A stretch of DNA of 64,000 nucleotides, taken from Epinephelus fuscoguttatus. Lineage: Eukaryota; Chordata; Actinopteri; Perciformes; Serranidae. The notes beneath the pieces were generated by a model. It had not been told where the DNA came from. It saw only the letters and a program-made list of their open reading frames with translations, and ran no database searches. Position numbers and translations under genes: made by a program. Below, piece by piece: positions 45,601 through 54,654 of this stretch (within the stretch, counting starts at the first letter, position 1; each line of letters opens with the position of its first letter). Where the stretch lies: positions 22,484,449 through 22,548,448 of the forward strand of contig NC_064773.1 of NCBI RefSeq assembly GCF_011397635.1, read 5' to 3'.

Positions 45601-45690
45601 CTAATTCATTACATATCTTACGAACCACTGAATGTGCATTTCCTTATGATAAAAGGAACCGCTTTATGAGGATCTGTTGGCCTCTGTCAT

Positions 45691-46977
45691 CACTGGTTGC
45701 ATATGGCTACAGGTGAAATACTATAGAAAATGACAAGCCAAAGATTTTGACTTTTTGGTACAAACAAACCTCAATACAATTATAATTTCTTTGCAATAGT
45801 CCACTGAATTTAAACAGAAGCTTCCTTGAATTTTCCTTTTTTCTCTTCCCGTGTAACACTCAATACAACTCAGAAAACAAGCCTTTTCTGGGCTTTATCA
45901 GGCCGAGAAACACTCTAATATTATGGTGTTTAATCATGTTGTCACTTGTCCACCCCCACCATGTTGATGTGCCTATGTTGGTCACTTTACAGACGTCCTG
46001 TCAGGCCTGCAGTGACTGGGAACACTCTTCAATGTCATGCCAAGATAACGTGGGCCGACATTATTCTACTTTACAGCACGGTGTTGCTTTGGCAAAATCT
46101 AACTGCGGCAATATGTATCTTTAATGTACAAATAATACAACTGACATTCAAAATGATAGCACCACAGGCAAAACGTTTTCACCCCTAGTGCACACGTGAC
46201 TAAACTTCCTCTGAAATGAATGCATTAATGTGGAGTAAATCACATATCCTAGCATTGCTTCCAGATCATTATTCAATTTGCACGATTAAGAAGATGCTGG
46301 CTGTATAGTTTTTCTAATTGCTGTATTAATGTGGATTCAAGAGCCTCTCCTTTTGAGTGTTGGCTTTTACTTGAAATTACCATAATAGGGAAAAATGGCT
46401 CCTGAAGGAGAGAAGAAAAGAAAAAGAGTGATTTCACAATGAGTTTCATGGGCTGATGCTGAAATCGCTAACACGGAATAGTCAGGACAAATTAGGGATA
46501 AGCGCTCAAATAATCTCTGAGCCCAACCCCACAGCAGTTTCTGATCAAACCTGTTTAATCTGCATTAAGTTTTCCACTGTTGTTTTTCAGAGACACCGAA
46601 GGAATACTCATCCACTTTCAAAGCCTGTTTCTCTTTAGCATTTGCATTTAGTTCCTTATGAACTAAAAAGAAAAATCAAGTGTCAAGGTGCGGGAGGGCA
46701 ATGCCAAACAACAAAGGAATTATTCACAACCTGGCAAACGAAATTTGTTCTTATTCATTTTTAAGCATTAGTTCATTCTTGACCTTGCAAACATCAGTTT
46801 ACAAGAACAATCCCAACTCCAGCTCCACTTATTCTGCAGTTCCAGAGCTCTCCACCATATTGCATAGTCCTCATCAGCCAACCCTGTCCCTAAATTATGT
46901 TCGTACATAACTAAATTTCTATCATGATAGCACTGTGGTGACAATGTAATCGCTGCCTGAATTATGGTTAGGAATAG
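45691..46977. other. Unannotated stretch
   Basis: No gene supported; overlapping short frames only. Confidence 0.4.
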
Positions 46978-47268
46978 GGCGGCTGTGGCTCAGAGGTAGA
47001 GCGGGTTGTCCACCAAAGGGAAGATCGGCAATTTGGTCGCCGTACCCTTGGGCAAGATACTGAACCCCAGTGTGTCTGGTGGCTGTCCCATTGGTGTGTG
47101 AGTGCATGTAAATGATTACTAAGTAGCAGGTGGCACCATGTATGGTAGCCTCGGTTACCATTGTGTGACTGTGTATGTGACTGGGTGAATGTGACATGTA
47201 ATGTTGAAGCGTTTTGAGTGGTTGGAAGACTAGAAAGGTGCTATACAAGTGCAGTCCATTTACCATTT
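46978..47268 (+). mobile_element. tRNA-derived SINE, about 290 bp
   Basis: The head GGCTGTGGCTCAGAGGTAGAGC is a tRNA-like start with an A box. The B box near 47,025-47,040 is degenerate. The body (CCCTTGGGCAAGATACTGAACCCC, GTGTGTGAGTG) and the tail GGTGCTATACAAGTGCAGTCC followed by ATTTACCATTT are typical of a very common fish SINE type with a LINE-derived 3' end. Pol III transcribes such elements and a partner LINE mobilises them. This copy is moderately diverged. Confidence 0.85.
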
Positions 47269-47376
47269 AGATTCACAGGGAGGTGGTCGGGGTGGATAGC
47301 GGGACTGACATCAGAATCCCATGTTTGCATCCAGACTCCTGTCTGTGTTTAGGTTTAGCACTTTGGTGAAAGAGCA

Positions 47377-47458
47377 TTAATATAGCAGCAAACCACTATT
47401 TGCTATGTACAGGTATAGTGGAGTGATGGTGTCCTGAGCAACGAAAGAAGTCATGCTA

Positions 47459-47498
<40 letters not shown>

Positions 47499-47840
47499 GT
47501 AATCTGAGTTTTTCTGTGGTTTGTTGTGGTAGATAATCCGGCTCTCCATGTGCATATTAGAGAATGTGTGTATCCCACTGGGTAGCTCATTGCTACCACT
47601 TTGCACTGCACTTATACAACACTCGCTGATATCAGGATGGCTTGCAGAAGCATAACACCAACACTCTGGTTTCCCCCTGGTTGATACTGTTTCCTCTGTC
47701 AGCACTGTTGCAGTTGTTAAGCGCTCTTCGCGGAGTTAGCACTGTTAGCTGCTAGCTGCTGGCTCAGCAATCTCCATGTTGAGAACCGTGTCCAGACATT
47801 TCAAACACTCTACATTTCTCATAGAGCCACTTTTAGGGTA
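47377..47840 (+). repeat. Family-C dispersed repeat, copy 2
   Basis: Collinear with 20,999-21,440 (blocks listed there). This copy carries a (TG)18 microsatellite at 47,462-47,497 where the first copy has none, and keeps the GTTAGCTGCTAGCTGCTGGCTCAGC end. Confidence 0.65.
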
Positions 47841-49188
47841 GGAAAAGGTTGTGATTTGATTAATAAGGTTGGTCCAACCTCCAGCCTCCAAGCTTGTCTG
47901 GCTTAGTTTATTCAGATGTTACACGGTGGTCTTCCATGTGAATTTTTCATCCTTTCTTTTCTAAGAAGAGCTTGACTGAACTAGGGCTGTAGTCTCCTGG
48001 TTGACTAGTCGATGTTTGGTCGCTATGCTCTCATCCGACCAAATTCTCAATAGTGGAATAATCGCCGTGTTAAGTCTGATTTATGGTCCTGCGGCGTACC
48101 TACGACGTACCTACGTCGTTGCCGTGACGCCATCGTGAACCCTTCGAACTTCTCCGTCACTCCATTTCGTCGCAGTGCAATTCACCACCAGAGCGGTAGG
48201 GGGCTGCCATCTCTAGTTAATTCTTCGTTTAGCTTCCGGCTTTTCCGGTCACAGTGAACAATAGCGACAAACAGAGAGAGAATCTTGCTGGAGTTGGAGT
48301 TGTTGGATGTCGAAGAAAGTATGTTAATACTGCAACATCTACATCGCAACAGAAGATATTTAAAGATGCTGTATGTAAGAATGTGGCCAAAACGGTTACT
48401 GCACTCAAATTCAAAATACTGCCGCGAGTCGTGTCCGCCCCTACAGATTCGAGGTTGCTGGACAGCGGCACGCTGGAGACTGATTTGTTTGCCCACAGGC
48501 GGCTGCCATAGCAGGGCCGCGTCGCCGCATCCGTGATCTTCGGTTTTCCAGCGGCCTGGTCTCTGCTGCTAACGCAGGAGGAGCCGGCTGCTAATGCTAT
48601 GTACTGGGACACTGCTAATGCTGCTTGCTGTGTTGCTGTAGCTCAGTCATAACTGTAACTGATGCTGAGATTCTACTGGCTGTGTGACTGGTAGACGGCG
48701 GTGGGTGGCGCAACAGGCCAAAACACAAATTCAAAACATAAACATGATTTGCGGACTGTAAAAAATTTTTTAAATGCGAATATTCTGGCTGTACTATTGT
48801 TGTCGATGAGATCAGTATGTTATATGAACATTATTCCTTAGTCTCTGCGACCCATTAGGAGGATTTTACGACAATCACAGCCCTCTCGGTCTGTGCTGGG
48901 TCTGCGTCGCCTCGACGTGTAGTTACAGGGCTGCCAAGTTTCAGAAAATGACAAGAGTGAGACTTTAGTGTCATGATGCGTTCGGAAAAAATTTGGCCTT
49001 TTTTTTAACATCGATTTGGCCTGTTTTAACGTCGATTTATACCTTAAGACCGATGTCCTCACCTCCATGCCAGCGGCTCTCCCTGCACTGTGGCCTCCTA
49101 ATGCTAGTTTTACAGTGGTTCTCAAAGTGGATTCCAGGGACTCTGTGGGTTCCTTTAGGGGGGTCTAAATTGACCCTTACAAGGTCTG

Positions 49189-49266
49189 TAACTCTGACAG
49201 TGTACAAATGGAACCAAATGGACCCATTGGGGTCCATTTGGTTCCATTTGTACACTGTCAGAGTTA
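49189..49266. repeat. Perfect 37-bp inverted repeat with 4-nt loop
   Basis: The left arm runs from 49,189 (TAACTCTGACAGTGTAC...) to GGACCC. After the loop ATTG, the right arm GGGTCC... to GTCAGAGTTA is its exact reverse complement over 37 bp. A diverged copy of the upstream part (GGGGGGTCTAAATTGA ... CTGTAACTCTGACA) recurs at 49,311-49,350, so the hairpin sits in a small local duplication. Confidence 0.95.
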
Positions 49267-49346
49267 AGGATAGCCCTTGAAATTTAGAATTTTGAGAAAC
49301 ACTGCTTTAGGGGGGTCTAAATTGATATTTACAAGTCTGTAACTCT

Positions 49347-49348
<2 letters not shown>

Positions 49349-49384
<36 letters not shown>
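49349..49384 (+). repeat. (CA)18 microsatellite
   Basis: Uninterrupted CA run that begins exactly after a repeat of the CTGTAACTCTGACA motif found at the hairpin. Confidence 0.95.
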
Positions 49385-49388
<4 letters not shown>

Positions 49389-51000
49389 GACTAACGTTAG
49401 AGTCTCTTTTTCAAGTGTGAACTAGCCAAGAGAAGAGGCAAATAAATGTTACAAAGCTCTGCAACAAATACAGGACAATGATAGACTTTTAGCAGCCTTA
49501 AAACAGTACATATTAACTAGGAAACTCAAGGAGAAACAGCGAATCAACAGTGAACAAAATTGGGTAGTTACCTACCGTCCGTCTTCTAGCAAGCAGGAGA
49601 ACGTCGAGTGGGTTTTAAATGTCGGCGCTGTTGTGTGTGAAAGAAAGTTAGAGATGCCAAGACCCGCCTTACGTTGCTTCTGACTGGTTTATATTGCGTG
49701 GTGCCTTCCGTGGTTGGTTAGATTTAGGCACAGAGGACTGATGGATTGGTCTGGGATTGGTTATCTCGGTCAGTCAATCAGAGTTACTCGAACTACGGCA
49801 AGCCGCGAGGACCAAAGTTTATTATCATTAAAAAAATAAATATAGAGTATTGAATGGGGAAATATAAGCATGAGAAATGTCAAGTGTGGCGTGTGGTGTG
49901 AGAATGGGTCAAATTGCGTGACTGTCACACTCAAAGCGTGACGCTTGGCAGCTCTGTAGTTACATTTTTTTTTTTGCATAGCCACTTACCCTACGATGTA
50001 GGTACGTCGTTGATTTAACGCAGGACCATAAATCAGGCTTTACTTTGATAAGGAGAAAAGTGCTACATCAATAGCTTTCCAAGATTAATCCATTATTTCC
50101 TGCGGCGGGGGGACAGGCTAAGTTGGACTTGCCCACCCTCACACTCAACGTCGTGGTGACGCAGATCTCCTGTCTGTTTCTGTGTACCAACACCATCTCC
50201 CTCAGTGGAAACAAAGCTTGTATTTACTTGTATTTTACAGATGAGAAACACTAAATTGTGAAGACAGTAAAGCCTCCACTAAATAGCATTTTAAGTCTTG
50301 TGTGTGATTTATCCTTCAGGGATTTATACTTCGGGATTTATCCTGGCTTCATATGAGCAGAGGAAATCTCTGCTTGTCACTAGGCTAATGTATACCATGT
50401 AAAATGCCATAGGCTGGCGCTAATAACGTTAGCATGTTGTATTTGCTTGGAAAATGTGTTTAGTTTAAGACAGTTGTTTCGTCTGTGAATTTTGTGAGTT
50501 GTAATGGAGCCAAATTACGTACCGTTACCTTTGTTACATGTTGCTGTTGTCTCTGGTTTTATATGAGAAGAGGAAAAGATCGCTAGACGCTAGGCTAATG
50601 TATACAATGTAAAACGCCATAGACTTGTGCTAATAAAGTTAGCATGTTGTATTGGGGGGGGGGGTGTCCAGATAAAGACAAGTGTTTGTCTGTCAGTTCT
50701 GCGATTTAGTGAAACCAATTTGCGCACTTGTGTACTTGAAATTGTCTCTATTAAGCCATATTTAATGTGAGTTTTGAATCAACTATATAAATAAAGTTTG
50801 ATTTGAACCAGAGATATTGGATAAAGGAGATACCCCACCGTAGACCAATGTTAAGAATATGTTTACTCTTCTTGTCTCCTACGTGGGCGTGGTTAGCTCT
50901 CCCTCCAATCAGAGCCTGTTCTCCCTCAAATTATGTAATTATTATGTGTGACTTTAGTTGACCAAGATTTTCTCTGGTTGACTACAGCCCTAGACTGAAC

Positions 51001-51258
51001 ACACTTCAGCCCTCACAGTTCACGCCTGTTCTCTGCTGGCCACTAGAACCTGCAGCTTTATGTGCAGGGAAAGACATGTTGTGCCCAACAGTGTATTTAT
51101 ATAAAGTGATTTGAGAAAAGTACGATGCTTGACGACCTGGCAAGACATAGCCAGAGGTTTGTTTTTCTTCATCAGTTCTGTTAAGTCTACCTAAATGGTA
51201 CTATAAATTTAAACATGATTAATAATACAGCTCTGTGTCACAGGCTTTCTTTTCTTTC
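51001..51258. other. Short spacer between hAT element and next frame
   Basis: Unique-looking sequence. It ends in the pyrimidine tract CTTTCTTTTCTTTCCTTCAG. Confidence 0.4.
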
Positions 51259-51265
51259 CTTCAGG

Positions 51266-51483
51266 CTAAAAACAAGGAACAATTCTTTTTTATATCCCCA
51301 CTGATTCATCCAATAACCAGTGAAGTTAAGCTGTTAAGCTCATGGAAAGCTCAGATAGATACAATGGTTTATACCAAACTCCAAGACATGATTTCTGTTA
51401 CTGTACCAAAGGACCCGAAAACAACCAAATGCAAGACAGTAAAATATCTGGTTTTAAAGACAGACGGGACAGATAATCTATAA
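51266..51483 (+). CDS. Possible terminal exon or coding remnant, product unknown
   Basis: A strong acceptor-like tract (TTTCTTTTCTTTCCTTCAG) precedes an open frame reading AKNKEQFFFISPLIHPITSE, then VKLLSSWKAQIDTMVYTKLQ and so on to a stop at 51,481-51,483. Composition is protein-like, but I recognise no family. Its 3' end (GACAGATAATCT...CTCCTCCTTG) is repeat sequence shared with 54,748-54,800, which lowers the likelihood of a functional exon. Confidence 0.25.
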
Positions 51484-51527
51484 AAACGAAATGATGCTCT
51501 TTCTCCTCCTTGTATTATTTTTAATCA

Positions 51528-51551
51528 TTTATTTATTTATTTATTTATTTT
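51528..51551 (+). repeat. (TTTA)n short tandem repeat
   Basis: Six TTTA-type units. On the minus strand they supply AATAAA hexamers about 390-410 bp past the kinase stop codon, which could serve as polyadenylation signals. Confidence 0.8.
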
Positions 51552-51611
51552 GAGTGGTATTATTTAATTAAAATGAAATTTATTTTGTCCAATTCGCCTG
51601 ATTTGCATGTG

Positions 51612-51753
51612 TTTGAAGTGCGGGAGGAAACCGGAGTACCCGGTGAAAACCCGCGCAGCCACGGGGAGAACATGCTCACCTCACAGACAGGAAGAGGGCC
51701 AGGAGCTCCTGCTGTGAGGCCACAGTGCTAACCACTGAGCCACCGTGCTGCCC
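51612..51753 (+). repeat. Dispersed fish repeat, distal part of the 969 family
   Basis: GTGCGGGAGGAAACCGGAGTACCC, GGGGAGAACATGCTC, and the terminal GCTAACCACTGAGCCACCGTG then CTGCCC align with 15,325-15,473. The proximal half is missing. Confidence 0.7.
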
Positions 51754-51813
51754 TCAGAAGATCTGTGATAGTTTTTCTACAGCACAACTCCGGTGAATCA
51801 TGCTAAAAGAAAC

Positions 51814-51927
51814 AGGGATGCAGGATGATATCGACATGTCATCGGTCAGTTATCAGCCATCGGTTATCAGCCAAATGTGTTGATATATATCAGCATATTG
51901 ACAAAAAATCCAATGTCGTGCATCCCT
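51814..51927. mobile_element. Tiny hAT MITE, 114 bp, next to the kinase stop codon
   Basis: Inverted ends AGGGATGCAGGAT and AGGGATGCACGAC flank an AT-rich interior with TATCAGCC motifs. The flanking octamers AAAGAAAC and AAAAAAAC differ at one base and fit an 8-bp hAT duplication. The element ends 10 bp from the kinase stop codon and would lie in the 3' untranslated region or an intron. Confidence 0.75.
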
Positions 51928-51937
51928 AAAAAAACTT

Positions 51938-53344
51938 TCACAGAACTTCACTCCTTACCTTCTGTATCCTTTTGATGGTGATGGTGATGCTGCAGCAGAA
52001 TGATTTCCTCATCCAAGAGAAGAAACGCCGCACACAGTTCTTCTTCTTCTTCGTCTTATTTTGGGTCAAGGTGTCACCTTTCAAGGATGTCCCGTCACTG
52101 TCAGTGATTTCCACTGAGGATGTCTTCTTCGGCTCAGCCTGCAAACTGACTGAACTGTCCTCATCTTCCCTCTGCAGCGCATTTTTAGCTGCAGCAGGCC
52201 GCACCAGGACCACACCTGATGGAAGGACTTGAGGAGATAATGTTGGACGGTGGCGGTCTGGATTGATGCTGGTGGTTCTATGTCTTGGTTTTTCCACGAG
52301 AGTCCTGGAATAGGAGCTGTGGTGGCCACTAGCAATGAATGGATGAGTGAGGACCTCAGTGGGAGAGATCCTCTCAGTCCCATCCAGTTTCAGCATGGCC
52401 TTCAGGAGATCAATATACTGCGCTCGCTCCACAGCCTCTGCTGAGTTTTTCGGCTCCAGGCGCAGGTGTTTCAGATCATCCAGAGAGTAACATAATAAGT
52501 TTAAGGGACTCCTGGAATTGCACGGTCCATAATACTCCTCTTGTGTCTTGAGCCTCCAGCTGTTGGACTCAGTCCTGGTGAAATAACACTTTGTCTTATG
52601 TCCATTATTTAGAAGATGGTCTGCCGGCTGACCCAGGATTCTTTTAATGTACAGCAGTACTTCATACTCGGTTCTTCCTGGGAATAGTAATTGACCATGG
52701 ACAAAGAAAGCCATCATAATACCCAGTGACCACATGTCAATGGCCTCAGAGAATGGAAGGCCCAAAATAATTTCTGGAGCTCTGAAGTAACGGTTTTGTA
52801 CCATCTTGCCCTGCTTGGCTTTGGAACTTTTTATGGCCAAGCCAAAGTCTATGAGCTTGACTTGGAATGGTCGTGTCCGTTGATCCACCAGCATGATGTT
52901 GTCCAATTTAAAATCTGTGTGGATCACTCCGATGCCTTTCAGCGCCTTGAGTGCTCTGGCCAGCTGTTGAATGATGGTGCTGACGTCACTCAAATGCATC
53001 GGGGCACAGTTGGTCTTCAACATGTAGTCGTACATGCTGATGTCCATCATCTCAAAAACTAGAGCCCTTCCATGTCTCGTGTTGAAGCAGCACAAAAACT
53101 TGATTATATTGTGCTGATCTAACTTGAGACGCTTGAACTTTTTCAACATGGCAATCTCCCTGTTGAGACATTCAGATGATTTTGGGATCTTCACAGCCAC
53201 GGTTTCTTTCGTGTCCTTTTTCCAACATTTCAACACCGTCCCGAAACCGCCCTCTCCCAGAACCTTGAGGAACGTGTATTTGCTAGGGAGATGGAAGAGA
53301 TCATGGCTGGGACGTGGAGATGAGCTAAATTCACTGTCTGTCAT
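51938..53344 (-). CDS. HIPK-like protein kinase, intronless, 468 aa
   Basis: A Ser/Thr kinase of the CMGC group, closest by motif to homeodomain-interacting protein kinases (FGTVLKCWKK, LVFEMM, IMLVD, RAPEIILGLPFSEAIDMWSLG). The catalytic domain fills residues 24-336: glycine loop 30-35 (GEGGFG), Lys52 (VAVK), Glu63, HTD at 142-144 with Asp144, Lys146 and Asn149, DFG at 167-169, APE at 189-191. All catalytic residues are present, so activity is likely. It differs from HIPK1-3 in the activation loop, where the STY motif reads GKM, so Met181 replaces the autophosphorylated Tyr. The long HIPK C-terminus (total about 1,200 aa) is absent. The tail (431-462) is Lys/Arg-rich with Cys437, 450 and 451, which could favour membrane attachment. 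ATG at 53,344 is preceded by A at -3. An AAG/GTAAGG donor at K462 suggests that VRSEVL may be intron read-through. The gene resembles fish HIPK-like lineage expansions. Confidence 0.93.
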   Translation of the reverse strand: MTDSEFSSSPRPSHDLFHLPSKYTFLKVLGEGGFGTVLKCWKKDTKETVAVKIPKSSECLNREIAMLKKFKRLKLDQHNIIKFLCCFNTRHGRALVFEMMDISMYDYMLKTNCAPMHLSDVSTIIQQLARALKALKGIGVIHTDFKLDNIMLVDQRTRPFQVKLIDFGLAIKSSKAKQGKMVQNRYFRAPEIILGLPFSEAIDMWSLGIMMAFFVHGQLLFPGRTEYEVLLYIKRILGQPADHLLNNGHKTKCYFTRTESNSWRLKTQEEYYGPCNSRSPLNLLCYSLDDLKHLRLEPKNSAEAVERAQYIDLLKAMLKLDGTERISPTEVLTHPFIASGHHSSYSRTLVEKPRHRTTSINPDRHRPTLSPQVLPSGVVLVRPAAAKNALQREDEDSSVSLQAEPKKTSSVEITDSDGTSLKGDTLTQNKTKKKKNCVRRFFSWMRKSFCCSITITIKRIQKVRSEVL

Positions 53345-53399
53345 TTTGTTTTCTCACTAAGTTGAATCACAGTGGTTTGCTTGAAGTCCACTGCGTATC

Positions 53400-53525
53400 G
53401 CTCGGTCGATATATTTCTTGAAGTCGAGGGTTGTTGGTTGTCCAACTGCTATCATTAGAATCATCAGATCTACTTACTATGTGTCTCTTTGTTGTACTGT
53501 GATGTCATTAATGATGTCACCAGTT
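53400..53525 (-). promoter_or_regulatory. Candidate kinase upstream region with two CRE-like sites
   Basis: On the minus strand two copies of TGACATCA, one base from the CRE TGACGTCA, lie 12 bp apart at 53,500-53,507 and 53,512-53,519, about 160 bp before the ATG. A TATA-like AATATATC occurs at about 53,407-53,414. This is a plausible ATF/CREB-type promoter but purely by motif. Confidence 0.35.
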
Positions 53526-53611
53526 TTAAGTGTGAACATTCCGAGATCCATTCTAGGATTCAAATGCACACGAGTTGGGCTTGATGGTCAGTGACGACAA
53601 CATATAGAGAC

Positions 53612-54471
53612 TAGGGTTGGGATCCGGATCCGGTTCTTTTTTGGAACCGGGTCCAAAGATCCGGTTCCGGAACCGGTTCCATCACATTTGGAGTGACGGT
53701 TCCTGCAAACGGTTCCTAGATTGTAAAAAAAACCTGTCACGTTCATTTCCATTAGAGTGCGGCACGGGCCGCATATTTCTGTCGGAACCCGACCGAGCCC
53801 GACATTATTTAATTACTAAAGCACTGAGTTTGTGTCACACAGTTGTCATGGTTACAGGCTATTTAACAGGCCGGGCGTGCGCTGTTGGTGCTCAGCGGAG
53901 AGGGAGACCTCTGTGTTTGAGACGGGAGCGGGCAACAGGAGGTCCGAGGCTTCCAGCTCGGGGAGAAACATAACAAAATAAGATAAAATAGGAGACACCT
54001 GTCTCCCTCTTTTATTTAATTTTCAGCGTTTAATCAAGGCGGAGGCGGGCAGCGGAAGGTATGAGGCTTCCAGCGAGGGGAGAGATAGAAACAAACAGCC
54101 AATGTGTGTGTGTGTTCTGTTCAGGTGTTGGAACATAAATAACAGTGCCCAAGCATGAATGCATATAAGTATTTTTATTACATTGCTGTGGTTAATTTGA
54201 GGTAATAGTGTTACTGTAGAAATCAGAGAATCACTTTTTGTTGTTATATATTCTCAGGGAGATGATACAAGCTCTAAATCTGAAATACACACCACACACA
54301 AATGTGTATTTTCATCTAATTGTACTGTGCACTAGTGTTTGTATTTGTATGATTGCATTTGTGTTTATTATATACTTGTTTAAGTATAGCAAGTATAATG
54401 AATATAATGTAGGAATTGGTAAGAGGGATCGGTAAGAAGGAATCGGTAAATCCTAACGAGTCCCAACCCTA
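53612..54471. mobile_element. hAT-like non-autonomous element, 860 bp
   Basis: The inverted ends TAGGGTTGGGA and TCCCAACCCTA are perfect over 11 bp. Sub-terminal GGATCCGG and GGAACCGG repeats at the left and GGATCGGTAAG repeats at the right are typical of fish hAT families. An internal direct repeat (GAGGCTTCCAGC with GGGGAGA) occurs at about 53,945 and 54,062. Flanking octamers do not match, so the duplication has decayed or the ends are slightly off. Confidence 0.7.
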
Positions 54472-54654
54472 GTGCTGATCAAGTGTTCCTAAGTATTCAT
54501 CCCTTAAACTGTGGATGATGGCGTCTCAGAGGCTGATTCACCATCATCCTCTGAGACACTGAGGCCTGCAGACAGTATAAAGTGAATTATATCATAGCAA
54601 AACACACTAACACACACTGGAGGAGTGTGTTTCTGTATCTTTGAGTATTATGGA

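Larger units (their letters stand above)
42497..45690 (-). repeat. Family-A dispersed repeat, inverted copy, with large core and nested Harbinger
   Basis: Read on the minus strand, the left flank (ATGCACATTCAGTGGTTCG, ATTAGCGCCC) at 45,640-45,580 is followed by the tandem core (45,570-44,220), then the right flank AATTAACTCAAAGTTTATTTGG at about 44,190. That flank is cut at about 44,128 and resumes at about 42,610 (TTTGTTTAACCCATC, CATGATCACAGCC, ACAAACAGTGCC). The gap is filled by a Harbinger element, so the Harbinger insertion is the younger event. Confidence 0.8.
48073..50039. mobile_element. Harbinger-type element nested in the hAT, 1,967 bp
   Basis: The left end AGTCTGATTTATGGTCCTGC and reverse complement of the right end AGCCTGATTTATGGTCCTGC match at 19 of 20. 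TTA flanks both sides (48,070-48,072 and 50,040-50,042). Sub-terminal CGACGTACCTACGTCG-like palindromic motifs occur near both ends. A plus-strand frame at 48,285-48,460 with DVEESMLILQHLHRN could be a decayed transposase N-terminus, but this is weak. The element also holds a hairpin and a (CA)n. Confidence 0.9.
47982..50992. mobile_element. hAT element, 3,011 bp, with perfect 8-bp target duplication
   Basis: The left end TAGGGCTGTAGTC and reverse complement of the right end TAGGGCTGTAGTC are identical over 13 bp. Identical 8-bp copies of GACTGAAC flank it at 47,974-47,981 and 50,993-51,000, the hAT signature. About 1.97 kb of its interior is a later Harbinger-type insertion, so the original element was about 1.04 kb and non-coding. 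It lies about 940 bp from the kinase stop codon. Confidence 0.93.

Noticed and set aside
48182..48612. Overlapping minus frames in the nested Harbinger-type element
   Set aside because: They run opposite to the only transposase-like stretch (48,285-48,460 plus) and contain no domain.
51972..53360. Several plus-strand and off-phase frames across the kinase
   Set aside because: Shadows of the HIPK-like coding sequence.
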